DNA of 64,000 bases from Leptonema illini DSM 21528 (GCF_000243335.1 NZ_JH597773.1:3680115-3744114), one strand, 5' to 3'. Positions 9,326 to 18,597 are shown, numbered from the stretch's first letter. Numbers and translations: made by a program. The notes: generated from the sequence alone by a model not told the origin.

Positions 9326-9916
9326 ATGTTGAGAAAAACCGGTATTTGTGCACTGGCGCTGATAGTTTTGTCGAGTTGCATTGCGAATGCTAACCTGAAG
9401 GAGGGTCCGCCCGATGATAATAAAATTGTCATTACCGGCGTGATTACTCGAAAAGAAGGTGGAGAGCAGGTTTCCTGGATGCGTTATCGTGTATTGATGG
9501 CGGTGAATTGCGTTGGAAGCGCCGCATTCGACCCGGAAGGAAAAAGTGCCGCTGGTGTGGGTATTGATTCAGGAACGGGCCTCTATGCGATTGAAGTTCC
9601 GGTAGACTACGCAGCGACGGCATCAAACGGGCGATTGGTGCTCGCCTGCACATTTGCATGGGGACAGAACACGACTCTTGCGTCAACCGTTCTCTATGAT
9701 CTGGGCTTCATTAAAAAGCCGGGAGTGTATGTCGTTCCAGCTCTCGACGCACATTTTGCTTCCTGGGATAGCATCGTTCCTTCGTCTATCGTATTACAGA
9801 GCGGACAGCCGCACGAGACGAGCCTGAAGGTATTTCAGGAGAAGTACAAAGATTACAATGGATACGGTAATATTATACCGGTCGATCCAAAGATGATTGT
9901 GCATGTGAAGAAATAG
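9326..9916 (+). CDS. hypothetical lipoprotein
   Basis: 196 residues from the ATG at 9326, chosen because AGGAG lies nine bases upstream and the signal peptide with lipobox IVLSSC starts here. The frame is open for 17 codons upstream. No domain was recognised; the mature part looks like a beta sandwich with segments such as KIVITGVITRK and GLYAIEVPVDYA, as in carboxypeptidase-regulatory or transthyretin-like folds. Third gene of a lipoprotein cluster. Confidence 0.65.
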   Translation: MLRKTGICALALIVLSSCIANANLKEGPPDDNKIVITGVITRKEGGEQVSWMRYRVLMAVNCVGSAAFDPEGKSAAGVGIDSGTGLYAIEVPVDYAATASNGRLVLACTFAWGQNTTLASTVLYDLGFIKKPGVYVVPALDAHFASWDSIVPSSIVLQSGQPHETSLKVFQEKYKDYNGYGNIIPVDPKMIVHVKK

Positions 9917-9987
9917 TATGCGCTGCCGGCAGGTTGGACTCTGCGTTTCCTGCTGCGATATCAAGATCTTGCGCCGATAAGCTAAAG

Positions 9988-10033
9988 CTGTAGCGGATGC
10001 AGGCCTGTCAATCCGGGCCTGCATCCGCTACAG
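9988..10033. terminator. 18-bp perfect hairpin between convergent genes
   Basis: The arms 9988-10005 and 10016-10033 (core GTAGCGGATGCAGGCC) are perfectly complementary with a ten-base loop. It lies between the lipoprotein cluster and mrfA, which converge, so it is probably a bidirectional terminator. No T-tract follows on either strand. Confidence 0.6.
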
Positions 10034-10051
10034 ACAGCTCAAGGATCGTGA

Positions 10052-12325
10052 TTATCTCTGTTCTCTTTCTGCACAAATCCGTTCAAGCAACGCAAGCACG
10101 GTCGACTTCATTCCCTTCTCTTCTGATAGACCGATACATGCCGGGCATCCGTCCTCGCAGGCGCATGCGGCGACATGATCGTGTGCGGCCTGGCTGATTA
10201 CTTCGAGATTACCGAGAACGTAGTAGGCCAGCTCCAGTCCTCCTGGAAAGTTATCCACCGCATAGATGCACGGAAGAGCAAAGACGGGATTGCGAACCTC
10301 GGCGTGAAAACGCATATCGCGCGGATCGCACATCGCATGAATGGGAGCGACGACTCCAAGTGCATGTGCCACGCCGGCAAGCGTCGCGCCTATACGTGCG
10401 TCAGAATCCAGACCGGGAAGCTGATCGAGATCGCGAAAGAGCATCCAGAAGCCCTGCGTATGCATCTCAAGCTCGGGAAGATGAATATCGCCCCAGCCGA
10501 GATTCTCATGCGTCTCGAATTTGATCTTCTTGAACATGACGGCGCGGCGCTGGAGCTGCAGCTCCCCTTTGTAGAGATCGAAGGTCTCGCAGGATCCGGC
10601 GACCTCGCTTTCGAGGATCGAGACGTCGACCTTCTCCTGAGCATCGGTATAATAGTCGACCTCGACCTTGCGTATCTTCGCGATGCGATCCTCCCAGAGC
10701 AGCTCTTCGACGTAATACGGCTCGCTCTGATGCAGATAGATGGCATGCGGATGAATCATCGTCGGAGCGGCGAAACGATCGATCTCGCCGATGATCTTCT
10801 CGCGTCCCGTGTCGCTGATATCGACGATGACGAAATTCTCGCGCGGGCCCGCACGCAGGCTGATATTGTTCGCCGGATACGAATCGTCAGACCAGTGCCA
10901 GTCGTCTCCGCTTCGGGTAACGATGCGCCCCTGTGCCAGCAGATCGAGCAGCTCCGTCACCTCGGCGAAACGGCCGAACGATTCGCCCTTCTTAAAAGGC
11001 AGCTCGAAAACGGCGCATTTCAGATGCTCTATCAGGATAAGCAGATTGTCGGCATTGATGCGACCGTGCTCCGGGCTGCGACCGAGCAAAAATTCCGGAT
11101 GTTGCACGACATATTGATCGGTCGCTTCTGACGTGGCGATGAGAATCGATATGGCGTCATTCTGTTTGCGCCCTGCGCGGCCGGATTGTTGTAATAGCGA
11201 GCTGATGCTGCCCGGGAATCCGACGGTGATGGAGACGTCGAGCGAGCCGATGTCGATGCCCAGTTCAAGGGCGTTTGTGCTGACGACGGCGAGCAGTTTG
11301 CCTTCGCGCAGATCCCGTTCAATAGAGCGACGCTCGTTGGGAAGATAGCCGCCGCGATAGGCCATGACGCGATTGGCCTTCTGTTTCGACGCCTCTTTCA
11401 GATAATTCGTGAGCACCTCGACGCGCGTGCGGCTGCGACAGAACAGGATTGAATGCACGTTGTTGTCGACAAACAGTCCGCCTAACTTTGCCGCCTCTTT
11501 CACCGACGAAACTCGGATGCCCAGCTCCTTCTGCACGACGGGCGGATTATAGAAAAGAAAGACCTTACGGCCCGAAGGCGCTCCATTCTCATCGACGACA
11601 TCAAATGGTCGCTCGAAAAGCTTCTCGGCGAGCTCACCCGGATTCCCGATCGTCGCCGAGGCACAGATGATGCGGGGGCTTTTTCCGTAAAAAGCAGCGA
11701 TGCGAAGCAAACGACGCATGACGTTCGCAAAATGGCTGCCGAAGACGCCGCGATAGGTATGCATCTCATCGACGACGATCGTCTCCAGATTCTCAAATAG
11801 CCTGATCCACATCGTATGATGCGGCAGGATGCCTGCATGCAGCATATCGGGGTTTGTGATGACGAAGTCTCCCGATTCACGAATGCGATTGCGTGCCGAG
11901 GCCGACGTATCTCCGTCATAGGTGAAGGTGCGCAGCTCCATCTTCGCCGCCTCAGAGAAGTTTTCGATGGCCGCCTGTTGATCGCGCGAGAGCGCCTTGG
12001 TCGGGAAGAGTAGAATCGTGCGCGCCTCGGGATTCTCGAGCTTGCGGTGAAGAACAGGCAACAGGTAGGATAACGATTTTCCGGAAGCCGTCGGTGTGAC
12101 GACGACGACATCACGACCTTCGCGCATCCGACGGTAGGTTTCGGCCTGATGAATATAAAGCCTTTTGATGCCCTGCGCCTGTAGCATGCCTTTCAGCGCA
12201 GCGGGCAGGTCTTCGGGGATTTCGATCGACCGCTCTTCGCGCGCCGGTATCTCGTGAAGCGAAGAGATGTTTGCGGCAAAGCGTTCGTTCTTCTGTAAAA
12301 AATCGATCAGCTGAGAAACGTTCAT
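10052..12325 (-). CDS. mrfA: DEAD/DEAH-box helicase with C-terminal DUF1998, MrfA/YprA type
   Basis: 757 residues. Superfamily 2 helicase motifs are Walker A TPTASGKS, motif II VDEMHTY (a DExH variant), a SATIGNP motif III and QSGRAGRK motif VI. The C-terminal DUF1998 region ends with a four-cysteine cluster, C721, C723, C727 and C730 (CACEDGCPAC), expected to bind zinc. In Bacillus subtilis MrfA (YprA) is a 3'-5' helicase that works with the exonuclease MrfB in excision repair of mitomycin C adducts. Here the gene overlaps the MrfB-like gene by four bases. The pairing makes a repair role likely. Confidence 0.9.
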   Translation of the reverse strand: MNVSQLIDFLQKNERFAANISSLHEIPAREERSIEIPEDLPAALKGMLQAQGIKRLYIHQAETYRRMREGRDVVVVTPTASGKSLSYLLPVLHRKLENPEARTILLFPTKALSRDQQAAIENFSEAAKMELRTFTYDGDTSASARNRIRESGDFVITNPDMLHAGILPHHTMWIRLFENLETIVVDEMHTYRGVFGSHFANVMRRLLRIAAFYGKSPRIICASATIGNPGELAEKLFERPFDVVDENGAPSGRKVFLFYNPPVVQKELGIRVSSVKEAAKLGGLFVDNNVHSILFCRSRTRVEVLTNYLKEASKQKANRVMAYRGGYLPNERRSIERDLREGKLLAVVSTNALELGIDIGSLDVSITVGFPGSISSLLQQSGRAGRKQNDAISILIATSEATDQYVVQHPEFLLGRSPEHGRINADNLLILIEHLKCAVFELPFKKGESFGRFAEVTELLDLLAQGRIVTRSGDDWHWSDDSYPANNISLRAGPRENFVIVDISDTGREKIIGEIDRFAAPTMIHPHAIYLHQSEPYYVEELLWEDRIAKIRKVEVDYYTDAQEKVDVSILESEVAGSCETFDLYKGELQLQRRAVMFKKIKFETHENLGWGDIHLPELEMHTQGFWMLFRDLDQLPGLDSDARIGATLAGVAHALGVVAPIHAMCDPRDMRFHAEVRNPVFALPCIYAVDNFPGGLELAYYVLGNLEVISQAAHDHVAACACEDGCPACIGLSEEKGMKSTVLALLERICAEREQR

Positions 12326-13563
12326 GTTCTGTTCCGGTTCGCCTCGTCCGTTGCAAGCTTCTTGCGAATTCGAGCGCGACGTCGTTCAAGCGGTTCGCCG
12401 CGCAGCAAACCGACGGCGCGCACACGACCGACGGTCAGAGCCGGTTCGGTGAAGTCGATGATGGCCGGAATCTCGTCGATGAGCTTCAAAGCCGCATCAA
12501 AATCGAGCAGGCGGTATTCAAGGAATCTAAGAAGCAATAGCATCTCAAACGGGCTTCTGTCGCGGCGAACGAGTCGATCGAGACAGAAAGCCGCTTCTTC
12601 ATTTCTATCAAGTCGTGAATAGATGCGATAGAGCGTCGTTAAAAGAATACGTTCGTCGTCGGCACGTTCGATCGTTTCATTTAGCAGGGGCTCAAGCAGA
12701 GCCAGAGCCTCTCTGCCCTGATGATTGCGAAAAAGGATACGACCGATGCGGATGCGCGTCGATGGGTTATCCTTTTTCTTAGCGCTCAGATTTTGCTCGA
12801 AAAGCGCCGCCGCCTCTGCGTAGAGGGCGATCATGCCCTGCATATCGAGTTCGTTATGCCGTATGATCTGCGTCAGTCCGTTATCGACGCCGTATTTAAT
12901 CCAGTCGAAGTAGATACCCGGAATCGCTGCGCCGTCGATGTCGTCGATGCGCGGAGCTCGAAGAAGCGTCGTTTCCAGGTTCTTCTGTTTGAAGCCGCCG
13001 GGATAATCGCGCGGCAGCAGTCTCTTCCAGATATGCAGCAGGTCGAAATGATGGGCAAAGACCTTCATCGTGCTGCGTTGCAGGGCGAAGCGATTGCGAA
13101 TCAGCGGCACGTCGTAGGATTTTCCGTTGAACGTGCATAGATACGGGAATCGCGAAAAAAGGGCGTCCATTTCTTTTACAAGAGCGGCCTCTCCTCCTGG
13201 AGAACTCAAGAAAAGCTGCCGGATCGTCAGGCGCTCTTCGTGCCACCAGGCAAGTCCGATTAAAAAAGGCAGCGTTCCCGTGCCGATGGATAACCCTGTC
13301 GTTTCGGTATCGAGAAAGAGCACGTCGCCGGCGGGCAGACCGGGACCGGCAAGATCGAGCATGCCCATGACGGCCGTCGGCAGTTGCAGGGCATCGTAGG
13401 GCAAAGGAACGATATTCTGTTGCAGTGGCAGCTCGACCTGCCGGTGAAGAAGCCCTGAAGAAAGCGGCAGGAATTCCGGCAGCTCCTTCACCGACGGCGC
13501 CGGAGCTTCAGGGGCCGATCCCGTCACCCCTCCGTATAGCTTCAGTCTGGCCGCCGCCTTCAT
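12322..13563 (-). CDS. mrfB: MrfB/YprB-like DEDD exonuclease with TPR-like tail
   Basis: 413 residues. An RNase H-fold exonuclease domain begins with LFLDTETTGL (D85, E87), followed by FNGKSYDVPLI and HNELDM, which supply the remaining acidic metal ligands. The last 160 residues are helical with TPR-like character (GREALALLEPLL, LDRNEEAAFCLDRL). This matches B. subtilis MrfB (YprB), partner of helicase MrfA in mitomycin lesion repair. The four-base overlap with mrfA downstream implies coupled translation. A TrmA-family methyltransferase lies 43 bases upstream on the same strand. Confidence 0.85.
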   Translation of the reverse strand: MKAAARLKLYGGVTGSAPEAPAPSVKELPEFLPLSSGLLHRQVELPLQQNIVPLPYDALQLPTAVMGMLDLAGPGLPAGDVLFLDTETTGLSIGTGTLPFLIGLAWWHEERLTIRQLFLSSPGGEAALVKEMDALFSRFPYLCTFNGKSYDVPLIRNRFALQRSTMKVFAHHFDLLHIWKRLLPRDYPGGFKQKNLETTLLRAPRIDDIDGAAIPGIYFDWIKYGVDNGLTQIIRHNELDMQGMIALYAEAAALFEQNLSAKKKDNPSTRIRIGRILFRNHQGREALALLEPLLNETIERADDERILLTTLYRIYSRLDRNEEAAFCLDRLVRRDRSPFEMLLLLRFLEYRLLDFDAALKLIDEIPAIIDFTEPALTVGRVRAVGLLRGEPLERRRARIRKKLATDEANRNRT

Positions 13564-13606
13564 GCGGATCAGAATAGGATTATGTCCTGTATCGGCCAGC
13601 GGAATT

Positions 13607-14749
13607 TCAGCGCTTCAGGTGCACCACCATCTCCATATGCGGGGTGCGGGGAAAGAAATCAAAGGCGGCCAGGCCGGCGACGGTGAATCCGCCTTTTTTC
13701 AGAAGGCCGATATCACGGTTCAGCGTCTGCGGATTACACGACGAATAAATCATCTCGCTGATTTTCGAGCGATTCGCCTCATGGCAGAGCGGTTCTTTCA
13801 TGCCCGCCCGCGGCGGATTCACGATCCACAGATCGGAACGCATTTCGCCTAACCCGGAGATGCCTTTTTTCTGGTATAGATCGCGCAGCAGAAAGCGGCC
13901 TTCAAGGCCGGACCGCTTGAAGTTCAGGCGGGCCTGCTCAAGCGAGGCGCCGTAGGATTCGACTCCCGTGTAGCTGCGAAGATTCTTGCGCACGTAGCCT
14001 CCGATGAGGCCCGATCCACAGAAAAGCTCAAGGGCGTTGCGCGGCGATCCGGCAAGCAGGTCGTCAATATAAGCAAGCCAGGGCCCGATCAAGAAGCGAT
14101 TGGCCTGAAAGAAGAGCCCGGGTCGGTACGGCCAAGAGAAGGACCGATCGGGCGTTTGCAGTTTGAAATCGATTTCTTTGTTTTTCTCGCTCGATTCTAT
14201 GACCTGACGGTCGGTGGTCAGATAAAGAGAGAATTCCGAGGCCAGTGGTTTCGTCGCCCGTAAGGCTGCGTTCAGCTCCGGCGCAAGTTGCAGGCATCCC
14301 GATTCGGGAAGCTGGATGAGTTCCTCCGTCCAGAGTGCAAAGAATCCGACAGCGGCGTCTGTGCGGTGCAGGCGGGCGTGATGTCGGTAGCCATCCGGAT
14401 CGGCCGTGAAAAATTCAAGCCGATCGAGCTCCGGCTCAAGATGCCGATGTTCTCGTAACAGATCGCGCTTGATCTCGATCTCTTTTGCATAGTCTATGTG
14501 GCGAAAGCTGCATCCGCCACACTGCGGAAAGATCGAGCAGTCTGATGGTTTACGGCCAGCGGAGGCTTCGAGAACGTCTGTGACGACGGCAAAGCGATGA
14601 CCGGTGCGCTCACGGCGGATCTCTGCCTGCACGAGCTCGCCGGGCAAGGCGCCGTGAACAAAGACGGCCTGCCCTTCATGATGAGCAAGCGTCAGTCCTC
14701 CCTGGACGAATTTTTCAGGTCGGATGGTGATCGAATCAGATGAGGGCAT
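13607..14749 (-). CDS. TrmA/RumA-family RNA m5U methyltransferase
   Basis: 380 residues. An N-terminal TRAM RNA-binding domain (about 8-60) is followed by the iron-sulfur cysteines C71, C77 and C80 (CSIFPQCGGC). The C-terminal Rossmann methyltransferase has LELFCGSGLIGG for SAM binding, NPPRAGM, and SSCNPQTL with the catalytic cysteine. Members make 5-methyluridine in 23S rRNA (RlmC/RlmD types) or tRNA; which site is used here cannot be decided. It is the first gene of a probable operon with mrfB and mrfA. Confidence 0.88.
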   Translation of the reverse strand: MPSSDSITIRPEKFVQGGLTLAHHEGQAVFVHGALPGELVQAEIRRERTGHRFAVVTDVLEASAGRKPSDCSIFPQCGGCSFRHIDYAKEIEIKRDLLREHRHLEPELDRLEFFTADPDGYRHHARLHRTDAAVGFFALWTEELIQLPESGCLQLAPELNAALRATKPLASEFSLYLTTDRQVIESSEKNKEIDFKLQTPDRSFSWPYRPGLFFQANRFLIGPWLAYIDDLLAGSPRNALELFCGSGLIGGYVRKNLRSYTGVESYGASLEQARLNFKRSGLEGRFLLRDLYQKKGISGLGEMRSDLWIVNPPRAGMKEPLCHEANRSKISEMIYSSCNPQTLNRDIGLLKKGGFTVAGLAAFDFFPRTPHMEMVVHLKR

Positions 14750-14871
14750 CCCGTCGGTATTTATGAAGCCGTGCGGGCGACAACTGAATCTGCGTGGGGA
14801 ACCGTCCCTGAATGCAGTCAGGCCGACTTTTATCTAATTGACAGAGCGCTTCTCGGGCTTAGAATTATTGA

Positions 14872-15120
14872 GTGCCCACGATCTTTCGACATAATGGTTT
14901 TCGATACTTTTTTTTCGCAAATGAAAATCGGTCCTCGAATGAGCCCATTCACGTGCACGTCGAGAAAGCCGAAAAGGCTGCAAAGTTCTGGATAGAGAAC
15001 GGTATAGTCCTGGCCGAATCGTACAATATGAGTACGAAAGAATTGGCTGATATCGAAGAGATAGTCAGAGAGAATGAAGATGTCATCATCATTCGGTGGA
15101 AAGAGTTTTTCGGAGAATAA
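14872..15120 (+). CDS. DUF4160 protein
   Basis: 82 residues. The opening MPTIFRHNGFRYFFFANE and EPIHVHVEKAEKAAKFW are the hallmark of DUF4160, including the conserved HVHV pair. The closing IIRWKEFFGE is typical. These small proteins are almost always encoded just before DUF2442, as here. They have been suggested to be toxin-antitoxin-like, but no biochemical role is established. A second such pair lies at 24855-25335. Confidence 0.85.
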   Translation: MPTIFRHNGFRYFFFANENRSSNEPIHVHVEKAEKAAKFWIENGIVLAESYNMSTKELADIEEIVRENEDVIIIRWKEFFGE

Positions 15121-15121
15121 A

Positions 15122-15382
15122 ATGGAAGCACCAAAGGCTGTGTCGGTCAAGATCGATGATACGTCGATTCTTATCGAATTGAAAGATGGGCGTAATCTAT
15201 CGGTTCCTCTCTCATGGTACCCCAGATTGAGCAAGGCCACTCCCGAGGATCGCGCCGACTTCCGTTTAATTGGTGGTGGGATCGGTATCCATTGGCCCAG
15301 ACTGGATGAGGACTTGAGCATCAAAGGATTCCTTCTGGGTAATCCGGATCTAACGAGACCCATTGAGACGAGCTCGCCTTAA
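15122..15382 (+). CDS. DUF2442 protein
   Basis: 86 residues. The start at 15122 follows the DUF4160 stop directly and has CGGAG eight bases upstream. The segment IELKDGRNLSVPLSWYPRL and the closing GIGIHWPRLDEDLSIKGFL are the DUF2442 signature. Some members have an N-terminal extension acting as a DNA-binding or antitoxin part; that is absent here. It is coexpressed with the upstream DUF4160 gene. Confidence 0.86.
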   Translation: MEAPKAVSVKIDDTSILIELKDGRNLSVPLSWYPRLSKATPEDRADFRLIGGGIGIHWPRLDEDLSIKGFLLGNPDLTRPIETSSP

Positions 15383-15423
15383 AGAAACTGAAACGCTTGC
15401 GATACTCTGTACGCAAACCTCTC

Positions 15424-16005
15424 TTACGGCTTCTTGAAATTCGCCGTATACGTCCGTTCCTTCCCGAAACGCTGTTCGAATACGAATCCTGCCGGTTCGA
15501 GAATCGATTTCACCTCATCTAACGAAAGGGCATCGGGATCGCCGCCCTGCTCCGTGATCGAAACGATGCCGCCCGGCTTCAAGATGCGGAACATCTCTTT
15601 TGCATAGGCGCCCTGCTCTGCAACCTCACCCAGCACCGAAATGAGATATATGCCGTCGAACATACTATCGCCATAGGGCAGCGTGCTTCCCTCGCAGACG
15701 GTTAACTCTACGTTTGTGACGCCTTTCTTCTTGAGGCGCTTCGCCGCCTTCGCTATCATCTCAGGCTGGATGTCGGTAAGATACAGCCTACCTTTCGACG
15801 CTGCTTTCGCGACGGCCGGACTGAAATAACCGGGCCCGCAGCCGATTTCGAGCAGAACGGAGTCCGGTCGCACAGCGAGCCGCTCGATCAGCTTTTTCGG
15901 TGAAAGATAGAGGTTGCGCAGGGGCAGAAGCAGCGTCCACGCCATCTGATGCGGAAAGAGGCCCTTGCCCGAGAAACGCTGTGATATGTCAGAGAGGTCT
16001 GTCAT
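15424..16005 (-). CDS. class I SAM-dependent methyltransferase
   Basis: 193 residues. Motif I LEIGCGPGYFSPAVAKA binds SAM; YLTDIQPEMI and GGIVSITEQGGDP follow, as in UbiE/Methyltransf_11 proteins. The N terminus PHQMAWTLLLPLRNLYLSP is common in methyltransferases of unknown substrate. It overlaps the upstream lipoprotein gene by ATGA and closes the operon that begins with glmS. The substrate cannot be predicted. Confidence 0.82.
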   Translation of the reverse strand: MTDLSDISQRFSGKGLFPHQMAWTLLLPLRNLYLSPKKLIERLAVRPDSVLLEIGCGPGYFSPAVAKAASKGRLYLTDIQPEMIAKAAKRLKKKGVTNVELTVCEGSTLPYGDSMFDGIYLISVLGEVAEQGAYAKEMFRILKPGGIVSITEQGGDPDALSLDEVKSILEPAGFVFEQRFGKERTYTANFKKP

Positions 16006-17171
16006 CGCGTCGGACGGGGCTCGATCCGCTCAAGCGTTCTATCAATACTTGCAATGTAATATGCGAAGGCCTCGCTCTCCGTCATGGAGATCTTGCGATT
16101 CGGATCATTGGGATCCTTTATTTCAATGGGTTTTCCCGGTTCCTGTGTATTAACCTGTTGGAGCTCCTTTTCACATCGTTTTCGGAATTTTTGCAGCACC
16201 GGTTTGCATCGAGCGTCGCATATTTTTTCGGCAAGCGGCAGAGCCCTCCCTGTGTCATAATAGGGAAAGTAGCGACTGTTTACAAGGAGCTGGATAATAT
16301 CGGGCATCATGTCCGGCGATTTCCATTCTAATAGCGGGTCCATGCCGAGATTGGATTCGGAATCGCGACTGGCCAGTCGGAACAGTATGGCTCGCGTCGA
16401 TTCGGCAAAGGGTAATTTACCGAGCGCCGCTGAAGCAGCTTTTTCCGGATTCATCGTCTCATACGGGCTCTTGATCAAAAACGCAGTCGAATACGACGTC
16501 GTTCCCTGAATCATTCGCTCAAGCGCGGGCCGGGCCGACTCCAGTTTTAGATCGCCGGCAACAGTCGCTCCGTAAAAGCGCATCCGATTATCCTGATGCG
16601 CCATGGCTCGAAGCGCAGGAGTATCGCCGTATGCCGTCGTTACGATACGCAAAAGAGAAAGAATCGGTCCGTTCGGACACAGCCAGACGGGTTCCTCAAA
16701 CGGGGCCTCGAATTCGTTGCTGAGGTGATTCTCATCCTTGAACGTCGTAAAGAGAGGCGTCCTTGTGGCGAACTGGAATTCCTCTTCATGGAATGCGCTG
16801 TCGATTTCGAGCGTCAGGAAACCATTTATCCGGGCCGCCGTATAACGACGGCCCTGCACTCTTCTGTCCCGGCTGTTGTATTCCGATGAGAGCGCCTGTC
16901 CCTGCCATTCAAGAGAGACCTTAAACGGCGATGCCGGATCTTCCTTTAATCCGGCCGAGGTTAGAATCTCTGCTAACACCTTCCTGATACCCGGATCAGG
17001 CGCACCGGCCGGGAGGTTTCTAACTTCGTTTAAAGCGAAGGTCTTCTGGCCCCGCATCAGCGTTACCAGATCGTCGTCCGGTAAGGAATACTCCCGTTCT
17101 GCCGATGAGGTGCATCCGACAGAAAAGGTTAACAGAAGGAGCAAAGCTCTGAAATAACGGTTCATTTTCAT
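16002..17171 (-). CDS. lipoprotein with HEAT-like repeats, function unknown
   Basis: 389 residues. The signal peptide ends at TFSVGC, a spirochaete-style lipobox with C20. A beta-rich region at about 60-150 carries conserved acidic and aromatic residues, followed by helical stretches resembling HEAT-type repeats (ALRAMAHQDNRMRFYGATVAGDLKLESARPALERM in outline). The C-terminal 60 residues are highly charged. It lies between xseB and a methyltransferase gene with tight spacing. Not recognised beyond that. Confidence 0.65.
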   Translation of the reverse strand: MKMNRYFRALLLLLTFSVGCTSSAEREYSLPDDDLVTLMRGQKTFALNEVRNLPAGAPDPGIRKVLAEILTSAGLKEDPASPFKVSLEWQGQALSSEYNSRDRRVQGRRYTAARINGFLTLEIDSAFHEEEFQFATRTPLFTTFKDENHLSNEFEAPFEEPVWLCPNGPILSLLRIVTTAYGDTPALRAMAHQDNRMRFYGATVAGDLKLESARPALERMIQGTTSYSTAFLIKSPYETMNPEKAASAALGKLPFAESTRAILFRLASRDSESNLGMDPLLEWKSPDMMPDIIQLLVNSRYFPYYDTGRALPLAEKICDARCKPVLQKFRKRCEKELQQVNTQEPGKPIEIKDPNDPNRKISMTESEAFAYYIASIDRTLERIEPRPTR

Positions 17172-17187
17172 CCTCTTACAAATCTCT

Positions 17188-17445
17188 TCAAAAAAGCGAT
17201 GCCTCTTCTTCTTGAATATCGACGGGACGCAGCTCGCCGTCTTTCTTCTGGAGCATCTGCAGACGTTTTTCGGCCTGACCTAAATAATCCGTGCACAGAT
17301 CGCGCAGCTTGATACCCTCTTCGTAAGCGGCGAGGGATTCGTCGAGGCTGAGCTCGCCCGATTCAAGATTGCGCGTGATCTCTTCAAGACGGTCGAGGGC
17401 GTCTTCAAAACGGAACTCTTCTGTGTCTTTGCGTTTCTTGCTCAT
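17188..17445 (-). CDS. xseB: exodeoxyribonuclease VII small subunit
   Basis: 85 residues with the full XseB signature: FEDALDRLEEITRNLESGEL then SLDESLAAYEEGIKL and LGQAEKRLQML. It forms a coiled-coil helix that binds the large subunit XseA in a nuclease degrading single-stranded DNA. The large subunit gene is not in this window. It sits within the glmS operon, 16 bases before the lipoprotein gene. Confidence 0.92.
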   Translation of the reverse strand: MSKKRKDTEEFRFEDALDRLEEITRNLESGELSLDESLAAYEEGIKLRDLCTDYLGQAEKRLQMLQKKDGELRPVDIQEEEASLF

Positions 17446-17478
17446 GGCAATGGCCTCTGTTATGTGGAGAATAGCGGA

Positions 17479-18594
17479 TCAGCTCAGATGACTGAGCAGT
17501 GAGACGAGCTCCTGCATGGTAGGATGCACGACCTGCTTGCGTCTGGCAAAGATTTTTTCGCAGTCCTCAAGGAAACGTCCGGGCCTGTACGAATGTCCGG
17601 TGATTCCCCAGGAAAGCGGCGGCACATACGACGACGGCGAACCGGCAAAGATGTTCGAGCCGGCATCGACGACCGTGCCCGTATTGAGCATCGTGCCGAT
17701 CGCCGTCTTCACGCAATCCCCGAGAATAGAGCCGAACTTGATCTTGCCCGTTTCGAGCGTGAAGAACGAGCTTGCACGCGTAGGAAAGCGCTCTTGCGGC
17801 AGTTGCAGGCGTATCTCGCCGTAGTTATTCTTAAGATCGGATGTCGTCGTCAGAGCGCCGAGGTTGACCCAGTTGCCGATCAGGCTATGACCGACGAAGC
17901 CTTCATGATGCTTGTTCGAGAAGCGTCCGAAGAGCGAATTCTCGATCTCTCCGCCGACGCGGCAGCCTTCGCCGAGCACGGTGCCGCCTGTGATGCGGAC
18001 GTTATCCAGATGGCAGTCCGGCGCCGCATAGAACGGTCCGGCGATGTACGTGAACGGAGTGAGCGAGCATCGCTCGTCGATAACGACCGGACCTTCGCGC
18101 GTATCAAAGACGACGCCGGGCGGCACCTCGACGGACTGATGAATCCACAGATCCTGCTTTGCTCCGATGAGCTGTGCGGCCTGACGGTGTTCAAAGTCTT
18201 CTCGGTTTAAAAGAAAAAGATCGGCGGCGATGCGCGACGGAGCGTCGTCAAGCAGCGCGACGACGTCGGCCGAGAACTCGACGTCATCATAGAGGGATTG
18301 TAGCTCTGTCTCGACAAAAGAGCGGCGGTCGGCGCCCGTATGCGCATGCTCCGACGAAAAAGCCGTCAGATCGACCTTCGCCTGATCGGCGCGAAAAGGA
18401 ACAAGGCCGAGCCGGTCGGCAAAGAGCCGCTCCAGCCGGGCATCGGGATGCAGATACACGGGCACCGCATCAGGATGCAGGCGTCTGATGCGTTCGATGT
18501 CCGAGAAGATGCCGTTGCGATACGCGAAAACGGGCTCGAAGCGACTGAGCACTCGTCCTGCCGGATGATCGAGATCGACAAGCAGGAACTTCAT
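17479..18594 (-). CDS. GlmU-like left-handed beta-helix acetyltransferase
   Basis: 371 residues. The C-terminal half is a left-handed beta-helix with the GlmU-type segment NKHHEGFVGHSLIG, then WVNLGALTTTSDLKNNYG and GTMLNTGTVVDAG, as in the alternative bacterial GlmU family (TIGR03991-like). The N-terminal domain is short and lacks the usual GxGxRM pyrophosphorylase loop. It starts three bases after glmS, so it probably uses the glmS product lineage, acetylating glucosamine 1-phosphate and perhaps forming UDP-GlcNAc. The nucleotidyl transfer activity is doubtful from sequence. Confidence 0.78.
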   Translation of the reverse strand: MKFLLVDLDHPAGRVLSRFEPVFAYRNGIFSDIERIRRLHPDAVPVYLHPDARLERLFADRLGLVPFRADQAKVDLTAFSSEHAHTGADRRSFVETELQSLYDDVEFSADVVALLDDAPSRIAADLFLLNREDFEHRQAAQLIGAKQDLWIHQSVEVPPGVVFDTREGPVVIDERCSLTPFTYIAGPFYAAPDCHLDNVRITGGTVLGEGCRVGGEIENSLFGRFSNKHHEGFVGHSLIGNWVNLGALTTTSDLKNNYGEIRLQLPQERFPTRASSFFTLETGKIKFGSILGDCVKTAIGTMLNTGTVVDAGSNIFAGSPSSYVPPLSWGITGHSYRPGRFLEDCEKIFARRKQVVHPTMQELVSLLSHLS

Positions 18595-18597
18595 GCA

